A stretch of DNA of 64,000 bases from Anaerotruncus sp. (GCA_022009795.1 CP091724.1:1463501-1527500), one strand, 5' to 3'. Counted from the stretch's first letter, positions 49,302 through 59,837 are shown. Notes: generated by a model not told the origin, from the sequence alone. Numbers and translations: made by a program.

Positions 49302-50827
49302 TCAAGTGTTTTTCTCTTTTTTATGGCGCTCGATAAGCTCCGATAGCATTTTTTGATGCTGTTCCTTTGTGATTTCGTATTTAAGGGTGGGCAAAATCGC
49401 AAGCACCATTCCGATTGCGGGCGGAACGGTAATAAGGAACCACATTGCCCACGAATATTCGCCGTAATCCTTTGCAAAGCTTGCGCCGTTTGCAAGAGCT
49501 TTATTCATGGCGTCTATATTAACATCCGTGTAACCGACGGCGGCAAAAACATAAGCCGAAATGATGGAAGCAATGCCTGCCGAAAACTTTGTGATAAAGC
49601 TTTGGCCGCTGAAGAAAATGCCGTCCGGTCTGTATCCGTTTGTATATTCCTCGTAATCTATGCAATCGGAAATCATAACGGATTGGCAAACATTAACCGC
49701 GCCGATGCCCGCGCCCGAGCAAAGCAAAAGCACGCCGTCTATCGCCACCCAGCCGATTTTGGCAAGCTCCGTGGGAGCAACAAGAAATGTTGCAAACACC
49801 AAAGCGGTGGGCAAGCCTGCAAGGCCGGTTAAATTATACATTGTTTTAATATCAAGCTTTTTCATAAGTGCGGGGCAAATTATCGTGGCGGCAAACTGGC
49901 CGACAAAGAACCCGCCGCCTACTATTATGACAATCACAAGGCGGTGCACATCCGTGAAAGCGGTGGTGAGATCGCCCTCGCAATAATAATATGAAAACAG
50001 GGTCATAACCACCGTCATCATAAGCTGAATGGGCGAGCGAAGCAAACCGCTGATAAGAATTCTTCTGAAGGGCTTGCAGCGCCACATAAGAGCAAAGCTT
50101 TCTTTCATAGTTTTTGTTTCGCCGGAATTCGGCACGCGTTCCCTTGTGCCTATTCCCGCCAATTCAAACAGAAGCGAAGCAACCACCGTCATCGCCATGC
50201 CCACAACGATAAAGCCCTTTTGAGCATTTCGGTCAAGCCCGAAAGCGCCGTTTGCCGCCTGTGAAAGCGCAACTATCGAAACGATAACGGACGCCGCACC
50301 CACGGAGGCAACTATTCTGGCAAGGGAAATCAAATTAGCCCTGTCTTTTTTTCATTTTCGCTCATTCGGCTGATAATGCCCCAAAGCGGAATATCGCCCA
50401 CCGTGTAGCTCATGCCCCACAGCACATAAGCGATTGCCGCCCACGCCACAATTAAAACCATGGCAACGGAATTGCCGCTTTCTTTTGCGGCGGCATAATT
50501 GCCGTTTAAAAAGGCCACGCATGTGATAAGGCACACCGCGGGCGGCGCAAACAGCAGATAGGGGCGGCACTTGCCCCATTTTGATTTTGTTTTATCAACT
50601 ATTGAGCCCATCATGGGATCGTTTATCGCATCCCACACGCGGGCAAGCGCAAAAATCCAGCCAAGTGCAACGGCGGGCAGGCAAATAACATTTTGAAAAT
50701 AATAATAAAGCCCCGTTGCCACGATATTATATATCATATTTTGGCCAAACATACCGGTTAAAAACATCCCGGCTTCTTTTTTTGTGTAAGTGTTTTCCGC
50801 CGGCAGGGCGGATTTAACCTTAGCCAT
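49302..50827 (-). CDS. GPH-family (MelB-like) sugar:cation symporter (one frameshift)
   Basis: About 508 residues, 12 membrane segments. GPH features: FARVWDAINDPMMGSIVDKT-like block (ALARVWDAINDPMMGSIVDK), KWGKCRPYLLFAPP, SYTVGDIPLWGIISRMS, DYEEYTNGYRPDGIFFSGQS (20 residues) near the C-terminal half. The extra A in the A5 run near 50343-50347 splits the protein after MSENEK. Members import glycosides such as melibiose, xylosides or glucuronides. The galactokinase and GH28 genes are nearby, but no linked hydrolase names the substrate. A consensus promoter and a 25-bp palindrome lie upstream. Confidence 0.87.
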
Positions 50828-50870
50828 AAAAATACCCCCAATGCACGCCGAGGAGCGCGCGCTTACAAAT

Positions 50871-50895
50871 AATTCCGAAATCCGAATTCGGAATT
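50871..50895. promoter_or_regulatory. Possible operator of the sugar transporter gene
   Basis: Perfect 9-bp inverted repeat AATTCCGAA - 7 bp - TTCGGAATT between the promoter and the transporter start. The spacer contains a further CCGAA half-site. It would suit a sugar-responsive repressor; the regulator is unknown. Confidence 0.55.
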
Positions 50896-50932
50896 TTTTT
50901 GAAAAAAATATAAATTTTTACCCCATAGTATC

Positions 50933-50961
50933 ATTATAGGCTTTGGAGGCGGCACTGTCAA
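50933..50961 (-). promoter_or_regulatory. Promoter of sugar transporter gene
   Basis: Minus strand full-consensus TTGACA (50956-50961), 17 bp, TATAAT (50933-50938). From 50962 to 51142 I see no gene. Confidence 0.88.
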
Positions 50962-51142
50962 TCAAATTAAAAGCGGCGGCGTTAACAAAATCGCATTTGC
51001 TTTACAAAAGCAATCTTTTGTTACACAAAAAGCGCATGCGGATTATAATTCGCAGTTGTGCGCGCCGAGTTTCTTAACCGTTTCGGCCGAAAAAATCACG
51101 GGGCAAAGCATAAGCTTTAAATGCCTGCCGGAAAAGAGGCGC

Positions 51143-51169
51143 AAAAAAAGCCCCGCAGATTTGCGGGGC
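51143..51169 (-). terminator. Terminator of lipid kinase gene
   Basis: Stem GCCCCGCA/TGCGGGGC with a GATT loop and, on the minus strand, a T7 tract. Confidence 0.9.
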
Positions 51170-51203
51170 AACAAACATTTATTATATTTGGGGAATACAA
51201 ATT

Positions 51204-52136
51204 TTAAGCGCGTGCTTTTTCCACCTTGAAATTAACCTCGGGATAATCGAAGTTTTCACCGTCGCAATTACCGAGGAGCGGTTCGCCGTTTACGGACCAA
51301 ATCCTGCCCGACACGGCATAGCCGTTATGTATAAATTTCGAGGTTTCCTCGTTGGCGGTGCCTGCGCTGTATTTAGGAACAAGCGGCAGAGCCTGAGCCA
51401 AATTAACATTTTCAACAAGGCAAAAATCAAGGAGCCCGTCATCAATCAGCGAATTGGGAGCGGGGCAAAATCCGCCGCCGTAATAGCTTGCATTGCAGAT
51501 TGCAAAAAGAGTGTAATCAGCAGGGGCAAGAGACCATTTATAAGTATCGCCGTCTTTATCGGCAACATCTATTTCAAAATTTATTTGATAATGTAGGTGC
51601 ATAAGTGCCGGCAAAACGGCGATATTGTAAGCCTGATGACCGAGGAATTTTGCCTTGCCTGCAATTTTGCGGCCCATGGTTTCCACCATTGTATCAAGCC
51701 CGAAGCTCATAACATTAACGCATTTTTCACCGTTATAATCAATCAAATCCATGGGCTTAACATCGTATTTTATTTTGCCGTTGTGCAAGCCGAAGGATTT
51801 AACAACATTAAAAGCATCCAGCTTTTTGCTGCCGTAAATCTTTTTTGCAAAATCATTGCCCGTGCCGAAAGGCAAAATCATTATGGGGGTTTGAGTATGC
51901 GCAAGGCCATTTGCTATTTCGTGAATAGTGCCATCGCCCCCGCAGGAAACAACAACGCAATCCTTGCCGTATTTTGCGGCATACTCCGCCGCAATTTCCT
52001 TGGCATGGCCTTTATAGCGTGTTTCTTCAATAATCATTTCATCATCAATCATCCTGAAAGCGGACTGAACCTGCCTGAAAAGAAGCTGCTTATCCTTTTT
52101 GCCTGCGATAGGATTTTCAATAAACACATATTTCAT
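51204..52136 (-). CDS. DagK/YegS-type lipid kinase
   Basis: 310 residues, intact. Diacylglycerol-kinase catalytic domain: FIENPIAGKKDK near the N-terminus, VVVSCGGDGTIHEIANGLA (the GGDGT nucleotide motif, about residues 61-79), PIMILPFGTGNDFAKKI and NVMSFGLDTMVETMGRKIAG. The beta-sandwich C-terminal domain contains YYGGGFCPAPNSLIDDGLLD (20 residues). It phosphorylates diacylglycerol or a related lipid in phospholipid recycling. GTGGGGAAAG precedes the ATG. It lies 34 bp after galK on the same strand. Confidence 0.9.
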   Translation of the reverse strand: MKYVFIENPIAGKKDKQLLFRQVQSAFRMIDDEMIIEETRYKGHAKEIAAEYAAKYGKDCVVVSCGGDGTIHEIANGLAHTQTPIMILPFGTGNDFAKKIYGSKKLDAFNVVKSFGLHNGKIKYDVKPMDLIDYNGEKCVNVMSFGLDTMVETMGRKIAGKAKFLGHQAYNIAVLPALMHLHYQINFEIDVADKDGDTYKWSLAPADYTLFAICNASYYGGGFCPAPNSLIDDGLLDFCLVENVNLAQALPLVPKYSAGTANEETSKFIHNGYAVSGRIWSVNGEPLLGNCDGENFDYPEVNFKVEKARA

Positions 52137-52170
52137 ATTTCTTTCCCCACTGTTTAAATTTAATGCCTTA

Positions 52171-53455
52171 TCAAATTACGCGAGTGCCGCCTACCGGGCG
52201 GATAATAAGCACATGGCAGCTGCCCTTGCCGAAAATCGCTTCTGTTTTTTCCTTATATTCGGCAAGCATTTCATTGGGCACAAACGCCTGGATTGTGCCT
52301 GCAAAGCCACCGCCGTGAACACGAAAAGCGCCCTTGCCCGCAAGAATATCCTCCGTTACGCAAAGCGCAAGCGAAAGCTTTTGCTCTGTGGGATTTTTGG
52401 GAGTGTAAACATTTTGGTTATACATAAACGACGAGCGACCGCTTTCGGTGATGGCGGTTTTAAAGACTTCAAAATCGCCGCTTTCAAGAGCGGAAACGGC
52501 TGTTTCAACCCTTTTATTATCCTTATAAAAATGGAATGCACGAAGTAAAGCGCGGTCATTTACCTTGCCCACAAGCTGCGGGATTGCCTTTTTGAAATCC
52601 TCAAATTCGATTTCGCGAAGCACATTTTTGCCCATTGCCTTTGCAACGCTTTCCATTTCGGCTCTTACCGCGGCATAATCATCGGTTAAATCGCTGTGGT
52701 TGCCGCCCGTGTCAAGAATGCAAAGCGAATGGCCGCTTTTTGAAAAATCAAAATCAACCTTTTTTTGATTTTTTTGGGTTTTCCGTTGATTCAAAATCAA
52801 TCGTAACAAAAGTGCCCACGGAGGAAGCCATTTGATCGAGCAATCCGCAGGGCTTGCCGAAGAACACATTTTCGGCATACTGAGCCGTTTTTGCAATATC
52901 AACGGCGCCGATAATGCCGTCATTATAAAGATAAGAAACGGTGGTGCCGAGCAACACTTCAAATGCCGCAGAAGAGGAAAGGCCGCTTCCGCCCATAACA
53001 TCGGAAACCGTTACGGCGTCAAACCCGCCGATTTTATAGCCCATTTCGGCAATTTTTGCCACAACGCCGCGCACCATTGCCGTGGAGCGGCCGAATTCCT
53101 TTTCGCTTGGCAAAAGTTCACAAATGTCCACCACATTCATGGCATGGCCCTTTGATTTAACGCGCACAATGCCGTCCTCATTTTTGGCGCAAACCGCAAT
53201 TGCGTCAAGATTTATGGAAGCGGCAAGCACCTTGCCGTTGTTGTGATCGGTGTGGTTGCCGCAAACCTCGGTTCTGCCGGGAGCGGAGGTGATGATAACA
53301 TCTCTTTCATCATCAAACACCCTGACAAATTCATTCACCAAATCTATATATCTGGCTCTTTGCAGCTCCACTGCGGAATCGGTTACATAAACCGCCTTGA
53401 GCTGCGCATCAAATTCACCCTTTGATAGGGCAAGGATCATTTCCTGTGGTTTCAT
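52171..53455 (-). CDS. galK: Galactokinase (frameshifted)
   Basis: GHMP kinase that phosphorylates galactose in the Leloir pathway, about 427 residues. Signature SAPGRTEVCGNHTDHNNGKV (GRxExxGxHTDxN), GHMP motif 2 VMGGSGLSSSAAFEVLLG, catalytic aspartate region GKPCGLLDQMASSVG, and motif 3 GAFRVHGGGFAGTIQAFV. Start ATG 53453-53455 (MKPQEMILALSKGEF) follows AAGGAG. Runs A7 and A7 near 52758-52780 break the frame after ENPKK. The remaining Leloir genes (galT, galE) are not in the window. A weak promoter may lie in the 153-bp gap upstream. Confidence 0.9.
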
Positions 53456-53608
53456 AATTTTTTTACTCCTTAAATATTTATAACAATCGTTGCCGCCTCG
53501 CAAAAAAAGCGGCAAAGATAGGCATATCGGTTTTTAAATCAAAGCACGATTTTTATATATTTTTCCTTTTGCGAATAAATCAGCAGCGTTTGATTCATTT
53601 GGCGCGAT

Positions 53609-54330
53609 TTAATGCCGTAAAAGATATTGAAAAACAAGGCTTGAAATGCCCGTGAATGCCACAATTAAAATTGCAAGCAAAATAAACCTTTTTGAAAAAG
53701 GATTATAAATTTCGGCGCCGATTTTCGTGTAAACAAAAATGCGCGGGAAAAAGCCCAAAAGGCTAAGCATTATATAATAGATAAAATCATAATGCATTGA
53801 GCCGTAAAGCTTTGAAACCATGCCGAGGGGCACGGTGGGCACAAGGCGTGAAACGGCAAGAATATACGGATTGCCGCTGCCCTTAAAAAAAGCACCCAAT
53901 TTTTTTATAAAACGGGCCTGATGAATATTTAAAATCATCATTGCCCAGCCGCCGCCGATAAATTTGCCCTCCTCATATTTTTATAACAAAAAAACATAAG
54001 GCTGCACAACAGATTTATAATCAGCGCGGTTGAAAGCGGAAACACCATGCCTGCTATAATCGAAAGAACGCTTACGGGCAAAGGAAGCTGCGTTTTTCGC
54101 AAGCCAAAGAGCGAAAAATGCACACCAAAATTTCCATGTGCGTGCTCAACCCGGCAACCGCTTTTTTTCAATCTTTTTAAGAAAAATTTATTATTGCATC
54201 AAATCGCATTTCAAGGCTGGCTTGATGCACAAGGGCAATCACAAGCGCCACAATGCAGGCAACCGTTACAAGCACAATTATCAGAGATATTAAATTTGTT
54301 TGGCGGCGCTTACTTTTTACGCACACACAT
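53609..54330 (-). CDS. VTT-domain (TVP38/TMEM64, DedA-like) membrane protein (frameshifted)
   Basis: About 240 residues, five to six membrane segments. VTT-type features: LPVSVLSIIAGMVFPLSTAL and LAVSRLVPTVPLGMVSKLYG, then LLGFFPRIFVYTKIG. The N-terminal part (NLISLIIVLVTVACIVALVI) is in another frame. I see breaks near 54310, 54175, 54090 and 53960. Family members scramble or flip lipids; specific role unknown. The start (ATG 54328-54330 or the GTG six bases on) follows CGGAG. The gene lies 18 bp after pheA and is probably the last gene of that operon. Confidence 0.72.
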
Positions 54331-54348
54331 CACTCCGATTCAAAAAAA

Positions 54349-55482
54349 TCAATACTCGTGATAGTTTCCGAGAAATGTAAAATCGGGCAGCTCGGAGGAA
54401 AGCGCGCAAATTAAATCAAGCGTTTTTTTCATCCTTAACATTGCCCATAATATCAATGTAAAAAAATAATAACTGAAATCGCCGTTTCCGATTGGGCGTG
54501 ATTCGATTTTTTTGTTAAATTAAGCCCTGCCATCGAAAACCTGCCGAGCACGCGGTAAAGCGAGCCGGTGGTGTGCGGCAAAGAAAAAATGAGCGAAATT
54601 TTATCCGCATTTTCCTCGATTATCAGCTTTTTGGAGATAACGATAAATCTTGTTTTATTGTTGCTGACATTTTGCACGGAGGCTTTAAGCACTTTAAGGC
54701 CGTATCTTTTTGCGGCCTCCTCCGAGCAGAGCACACCGATATCGTTTCGCGGATTTTCCGCCACGAATTTTGCGGCGGCCGCCGTGTTTGTGTAGTTAAT
54801 GCCTGTGAAATCGAAATTTTTAAGAAAATCCGAGCACTGCGAAAGCGCCTGCGGATGGCTGTAAACATCATTTATATCTTGGTATTCCACACCGGGCTTT
54901 GCGCAAAGGCAATGATTAACCTCAAGCGAATAGGAGCCCACAACATAAAATCTGTATTTCAAAATCAAATCATATGCTTCGTGCACGGAGCCTGCGGTGG
55001 AATTTTTCAACCGGGATAACGCCAAACGGAGCCTCGCCCTTATTGACCGCCTCAAACACATCCTCAAACAATCTGTAATGCTTTATCTGCGGATTTTTAA
55101 AAAGCGATTCGGCGGTTTTATCGGCATAGCTGCCGTTTTCGCCGGCGCACGCCACAACCGTTCCGGGAGCGAGAGCCGCCTTGCATTCCGAAGCCTCTAT
55201 CAGCCCGCGCAGTTCCCTGCCGCCTCCGATGATTTTGTGCTGCAAAGCACGGGAAGCATCCATCGTTGCGGCAAAAACCGTTGCCACCGTGTCGCCCTGC
55301 TCGCCGCATTTTTTCTGCACATCGTCAAGTATTTCGCGCTCGCGCTGTTCGTTCAAAACAGGCAGCCCTCTTTTAACTTTATATTCGGCCACCTTTTTTG
55401 AAATATCCATTCTTTGCAACAGCAGCGGAATAAGCTGCTCGTCAATTTCATCAATCTGTTTTCTTAAATCAAGTAAATCCAT
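54349..55482 (-). CDS. pheA: Bifunctional chorismate mutase / prephenate dehydratase (frameshifted)
   Basis: P-protein for phenylalanine synthesis, about 378 residues. The N-terminal AroQ-type chorismate mutase is LDLRKQIDEIDEQLIPLLLQ, RMDISKKVAEYKVKRGLPVL. The dehydratase domain has GTVVACAGENGSYADKTAES, GVIPVENSTAGSVHEAYDLI and SHPQALSQCSDFL with NKTRFIVIS. The C-terminal ACT domain keeps the phenylalanine-binding ESRP motif after correcting the A7 run near 54507. Other breaks are near 55005 and 54430-54465. Corrected stop TGA 54349-54351. Feedback inhibition by phenylalanine is expected from the ACT domain. Confidence 0.92.
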
Positions 55483-55490
55483 TAAAGCAA

Positions 55491-56582
55491 TTATCCTTTT
55501 ATACCATCCTGCATAATCAAATCCAAAACCGCAAGCGCCGCGGTTGCCTCTGCCACCGGAACGGCACGGGGCACAATGCAGGGATCGTGCCTGCCCTTAA
55601 TAACAAGCTTTTCGTTTTGCATGGTGGAAAGATCCACACTGTCCTGCTCCTTGGAAATGGAGGGTGTGGGTTTAACGGCAATTGAAAACACAAGCGGTGC
55701 GCCGCTGCTCATGCCGCCGAGCACGCCGCCGTTGTTGTTTGACTTAAAAGCAACCCTGCCGTTTTTGATTTCATAAGGATCATTTGCCTCACTGCCGAGC
55801 ATTTCGGCAAAGCCGAAGCCTGCTCCGAACTGAACGCCCTTAACGGCGGGAATTGCAAAAAGCGCCGCCGAAAGCTTGCTTTCAACCGTTGAAAAAATAT
55901 TGGAGCCGAGGCCGACGGGAAGCCCCGTTACGGCGCACTCTATAACGCCGCCGGCGGAATCACCCGAAAGGCGAGCCTTTTCGATAAAATCGCGCATTTC
56001 CTGCTCTGCTTCTTTTCTGAGAACGGGGAAAAATTCGCGGGTTAAAGCCTCAAGCGTTTTCGGAGAAATATCCACGCGGTTCATTTCATCATCATGCACA
56101 TTGCCGATTTGCGAAATATGCGAGCCGATATGAATACCGCGCGCTCTTAAAATCTGCTTTGCGATTGCGCCTGCAAAAACTATCGGCGCCGTGAGCCTGC
56201 CGCTGAAATGCCCGCCGCCTCTGATATCGTTAAACCCGCCGTATTTCACAAAAGCGGGATAATCGCTGTGGCCGGGGCGTGGCACAAGGTGCACATTTTC
56301 ATAATCGCCGCTGCGTGTGTTTGTGTTTTCAATTATCATTGCAAGCGGTGCACCCGTGGTGGTGCCGTTTAAAACGCCGCTTAAAATACGAGGCAAATCC
56401 GTCTCTTTGCGCGCCGTGGAGGTTTTATCCCTGCCCGGTGCGCGGCGCGCCATTTCGCGCTCTATTTCCTGCATATCAAGCTTAATGCCTGCGGGGAGCC
56501 CGTCAACAACGCAACCGATCGCAGAGCCGTGGCTTTCGCCAAACACGGAAAGCTTAATTTTTTCACCTGTTATCGAAGACAA
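55491..56582 (-). CDS. aroC: Chorismate synthase
   Basis: FMN-dependent last step of the shikimate pathway, about 363 residues, no frame break. KLSVFGESHGSAIGCVVDGL at the N-terminus, RRAPGRDKTSTARKE, GHSDYPAFVKYGGFNDIRGG (20 residues), GRLTAPIVFAGAIAKQIL, GIECAV-like GGVIECAVTGLPVG, NNNGGVLGGMSSGAPLVFSI and GRHDPCIVPRAVPVAEA. I chose TTG 56580-56582 (MSSITGEKIKLSVFG) because GGGAGG lies eight bases upstream; the open frame extends 11 codons further. It overlaps aroA by 20 bp and ends nine bases before pheA. Confidence 0.94.
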   Translation of the reverse strand: MSSITGEKIKLSVFGESHGSAIGCVVDGLPAGIKLDMQEIEREMARRAPGRDKTSTARKETDLPRILSGVLNGTTTGAPLAMIIENTNTRSGDYENVHLVPRPGHSDYPAFVKYGGFNDIRGGGHFSGRLTAPIVFAGAIAKQILRARGIHIGSHISQIGNVHDDEMNRVDISPKTLEALTREFFPVLRKEAEQEMRDFIEKARLSGDSAGGVIECAVTGLPVGLGSNIFSTVESKLSAALFAIPAVKGVQFGAGFGFAEMLGSEANDPYEIKNGRVAFKSNNNGGVLGGMSSGAPLVFSIAVKPTPSISKEQDSVDLSTMQNEKLVIKGRHDPCIVPRAVPVAEATAALAVLDLIMQDGIKG

Positions 56583-57774
56583 ATGCTTTTCCTCCCAAGC
56601 TGTTGTAATCATCATAAAATGACGGGTACGACTTATTTATGCTTTCGGCATCGGAAATTGCCGTGTCTGCCGCCGCAAACATTGCAGCAACCGAAAAAGC
56701 CATAACGATTCGGTGATCATTATACCCCATAAGGCTTGCGCCGTGCACATTGCCCGAGGGAGTAATTATCATACCGTCTGCCGTTTCCAGGGCGTCAACG
56801 CCCATAAGCCGCAAATTGGAAACAACCGCCGCCAATCTGTTTGACTCCTTAAACCGAAGTCTTTCCGCTCCGCGAATAACGGTTTTGCCCTGCGCAAATG
56901 CAGCGGTAACTGCAATTGCGGGCACCATATCCGGGATATCGGAGCAATCTATATCAATGCCGCAAAGGCGATTTTTTTTGCAGCGAACACTGTTTTCGCC
57001 GATTGAAACATCGGCGCCGAATTGCCGCATAACATCCACAACGGCTTTATCGCCCTGAGCCGAGGCATAATCAAGCCCCTGCAAGGTTACATCGCCGCCG
57101 ATTGCCGCTGCGCTCATAAAAAACGCCGCCTGGCTCCAATCGCCCTCAACCGTTAAATTCTTCTTTTCATATTTCTGATTGCCCGGCACAAAATAGCCGC
57201 AATCCGTTTTACGCACCTCTATGCCGTAAAGCGCAAGCACACGCAAGGTCATATCAACATATGATTGCGATTGCAGCTCTGTTGTTATTCGGATTTCCGA
57301 ATCCCCGTCAAGCACGGGCAACGCAAGCAGCAGCCCCGTGATATATTGAGAGCTGATATCGCCCCTTATTTCATAGATGCCGCTTTGAAGCTTTCCGCTT
57401 ATTTCAAGCGGCAAGCCGCCCTCGCTTTTAACGGAAACACCGTGCATCGGCAACAGGCGAAGATATTCGCCGAGCGGCCTTTGGGGCAACAAACCGCTGC
57501 CCACAAAGCGAACGCTTTTTCCGAGTGCGGCCGCAACGGGAATCGCAAAGCGAAGCGTTGAGCCGCTTTCGATGCAATCAAGAGTTTCTTTGCCGCCCTT
57601 CAGCGCATCAAGCACGCCGACGGTGGCTTTCATATCATTTGAATCTATAATCGGCGACACATCGCCGCCGCCTGCCAAAAACGAGCAAAACAGCGCTCTG
57701 TGAGCCGCAGATTTACTTGGCGGCACAATTACCGTGCCGTTTGGCCTTGAATTTTTTAACAACACGGTTTTCAT
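56563..57774 (-). CDS. aroA: EPSP synthase (3-phosphoshikimate 1-carboxyvinyltransferase)
   Basis: 403 residues, intact. Substrate motifs: VPPSKSAAHRALFCSFLAGG (20 residues), LLPQRPLGEYLRLL, GDISSQYITGLLLALP, VEGDWSQAAFFMSAAAIGG, DIPDMVPAIAVTAAFAQG, RLRFKESNRLAAVVSNLRLM (20 residues) and YNDHRIVMAFSVAAM. The loop near residue 68 reads ESGSTLRF where E. coli-type enzymes have NAGTAMR; the glycine equivalent to G96 is kept. Gap of 68 bp after aroB. Confidence 0.94.
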   Translation of the reverse strand: MKTVLLKNSRPNGTVIVPPSKSAAHRALFCSFLAGGGDVSPIIDSNDMKATVGVLDALKGGKETLDCIESGSTLRFAIPVAAALGKSVRFVGSGLLPQRPLGEYLRLLPMHGVSVKSEGGLPLEISGKLQSGIYEIRGDISSQYITGLLLALPVLDGDSEIRITTELQSQSYVDMTLRVLALYGIEVRKTDCGYFVPGNQKYEKKNLTVEGDWSQAAFFMSAAAIGGDVTLQGLDYASAQGDKAVVDVMRQFGADVSIGENSVRCKKNRLCGIDIDCSDIPDMVPAIAVTAAFAQGKTVIRGAERLRFKESNRLAAVVSNLRLMGVDALETADGMIITPSGNVHGASLMGYNDHRIVMAFSVAAMFAAADTAISDAESINKSYPSFYDDYNSLGGKAFVFDNR

Positions 57775-57842
57775 AACATCCGCCTCAACAAAACAAATTT
57801 AATCTTAAACGCCGGCGCATATAAGCCAAATTCACGCAAAAA

Positions 57843-58904
57843 TTAAGATTCAACACCGAAAAGCTTCTTTATATCCGCCGTGGCAACCGGCTTGATGAAG
57901 CTGCTGCCGATTTTTGAAAGCATAATAAAGTTTATGCCGGAATCGGTGCTCTTTTTATCAAATGCCATTGCGGAAATAATATCCGAAAGGCTGTTTTCAT
58001 CCTCTGTTTTAAGATTGTATTTTTTTCAGCACCGAGGTGATTTTTCTCTGCCGTGCCCGGCTCCGTGATTCCGGCAGACTCGCCCGCTTTTTGAAATCAT
58101 AACCATGCCGATGCCGACCGCCTCGCCGTGAGAAATGCCCGTAAAATTATGCAGCTTTTCTATTGCGTGGCCTGCCGTGTGGCCGAAATTCAAAAGCGCC
58201 CTTTCGCCGGCTTCCTTTTCATCTCGCTCCACAACGCCTCTTTTAATATCCACGCATTCATAAATAACATCTTCAATATATTCGTGAGCGTCACGATTTT
58301 GAACGGCGGCAAAAAGGGACTCCGATTTTATGCAGCCGTACTTTATAACCTCGCCCATACCGTCGCTGAAATAATGCGAAGGCAAAGTGGAGAGCACATC
58401 GGGATCTATGATAACCAGCGCCGGCTGATGAAATGCGCCGCACAGATTTTTGCCCTGCGGCAAATCAACGGCGGTTTTTCCGCCCACGGAGGAATCCACC
58501 TGCGACAAAAGCGTGGTCGGAATTTGAATATACTTTATGCCCCTTAAATATACGGCTGCGGCAAAGCCTGCCATATCGCCGCAAACACCGCCGCCGAGAG
58601 CAACAACCGCATCCTTTCTTTTCAGCTCATTTTCTGCCAAAAATTCAACAATTTTTATAAGCTGCGCCGTGTTTTTTGAGCTTTCGCCCGCCTTAAAAAC
58701 ATATGTTACAACCTTAAAGCCAAGCGATTTAAGCTGATTTACAACACAATCCATATAAAGCGGAGCCACATTATCATCGCTTACCAAAGCAAGCGTTGCG
58801 GCCTGCGGAACTGCGGCTTTAACATATTGCGCACATTTTTGCAGCAGCCCTCTTTCGATGAGAATATCATACCCTGCGCCGACATTTACCCTGATTTTTC
58901 GCAT
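57843..58904 (-). CDS. aroB: 3-dehydroquinate synthase (C-terminal frameshifts)
   Basis: About 353 residues. VVALGGGVCGDMAGFAAAVY (NAD-binding), RGIKYIQIPTTLLSQVDSSV, GGKTAVDLPQGKNLCGAFHQ, GMGEVIKYGCI, and the zinc ligands in LLNFGHTAGHAIEKL and GISHGEAVGIGMVMISK. The last 70 residues are only in frame after single-base changes in A-runs near 58097, 58045 and 58020, ending at TAA 57843-57845 (KKLFGVES). The ATG shares its first base with the tyrA stop. Confidence 0.93.
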
Positions 58905-59728
58905 CAGCCGATCTCCTCTTTAATTTTATTTGCGCTTGCCATAAGCGATTCAAGCTCTGCCGAATCCTCTTTATCAATGGCCGCCCTGAATTTTTCAAGA
59001 TTTTGAACAAGATCGTCTATTTCGCGGATAAGCGGCTCTTTATTTGCAATGAAAAGCTCGCTCCACATTTCGCCGTTTATTCTTGCAACACGGGAAACAT
59101 CACGATAAGAGCCTGCCGAAAAGCCCGTGTGCATCGGCGCAAGCGGGCTGAGCACATAAGAGCAGGCCAGCACATGCGCAATTTGCGAAGTAAACGCAAT
59201 CATTTCATCATGGTGCTCCGGCGTTGTTACAACCGTGCGGGCAAAGCCCATTTCACGGGCCAGCTCCGTTAAAGTATCTGTTTTTGATTTCGGTGCGTTT
59301 GTGGGGGTGCATATAAACGATGCATTGTCAAACAAGGTTGCAAGGCTGTTTTCGTAGCCCGAAACCTCTCTGCCCGCCATGGGATGAGCGCCGATAAAGC
59401 TGAAGTCAAATTCTTCTTTTTCAAGAGTGCGGCATATTTTTGTTTTAATTCCGCAACTGTCTGTTACAATGCTGCCCGGCTTGAAAAGCGATTTATGCTC
59501 TTCTATAAAAGGAACAATCGCATCCGGGTAGAAATTTACAAAGGTGATATCCGCCTTGGGAATAAGCTCGGAAAGCTCGCCGATTTCATCAACGGCGCCG
59601 TCCTCAAGCGCCTTTTCACAAACGGATTGCGTTCTGTTCCAGCCCATAACATAATGATTTGTGTTTTTCTTAATGGTTTTGGCCAGGCTTGCGCCTATAA
59701 GCCCCAACCCCGCAATAAGTATTTTCAT
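58904..59728 (-). CDS. tyrA: Prephenate dehydrogenase
   Basis: 274 residues, intact. Rossmann motif MKILIAGLGLIGASLAKTIK at the N-terminus, GWNRTQSVCEKAL, VTDSCGIKTKIC, FIGAHPMAGREVSGYENSLA (20 residues; the catalytic HPMAG with its histidine), TTPEHHDEMIAFTSQIAHVL (20 residues) and SYRDVSRVARINGEMWSELF. Converts prephenate towards tyrosine. First gene of tyrA-aroB-aroA-aroC-pheA, in which the tyrosine and phenylalanine branch enzymes bracket the common pathway genes. No ACT domain at the C-terminus. Confidence 0.93.
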   Translation of the reverse strand: MKILIAGLGLIGASLAKTIKKNTNHYVMGWNRTQSVCEKALEDGAVDEIGELSELIPKADITFVNFYPDAIVPFIEEHKSLFKPGSIVTDSCGIKTKICRTLEKEEFDFSFIGAHPMAGREVSGYENSLATLFDNASFICTPTNAPKSKTDTLTELAREMGFARTVVTTPEHHDEMIAFTSQIAHVLACSYVLSPLAPMHTGFSAGSYRDVSRVARINGEMWSELFIANKEPLIREIDDLVQNLEKFRAAIDKEDSAELESLMASANKIKEEIG

Positions 59729-59766
59729 TTAAACCGCACTTTCATATTCAGAACACTATATATTAT

Positions 59767-59795
59767 ATAATAATATATAAATTAGGATAAATCAA
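59767..59795 (-). promoter_or_regulatory. Promoter of aromatic amino acid operon
   Basis: Minus strand TTGATT (59790-59795), 17 bp, TATTAT (59767-59772). The leader is short (about 35 nt), so no T-box or leader peptide fits. Confidence 0.75.
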
Positions 59796-59837
59796 GAAAT
59801 CTTAAAAATAATTTATATTATCGCAATAAACGCAGAA

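Noticed and set aside
59729..59837. Attenuator or leader peptide for the aromatic amino acid operon
   Set aside because: The predicted leader is only about 35 nt and contains no Tyr/Phe/Trp-rich short frame or T-box.
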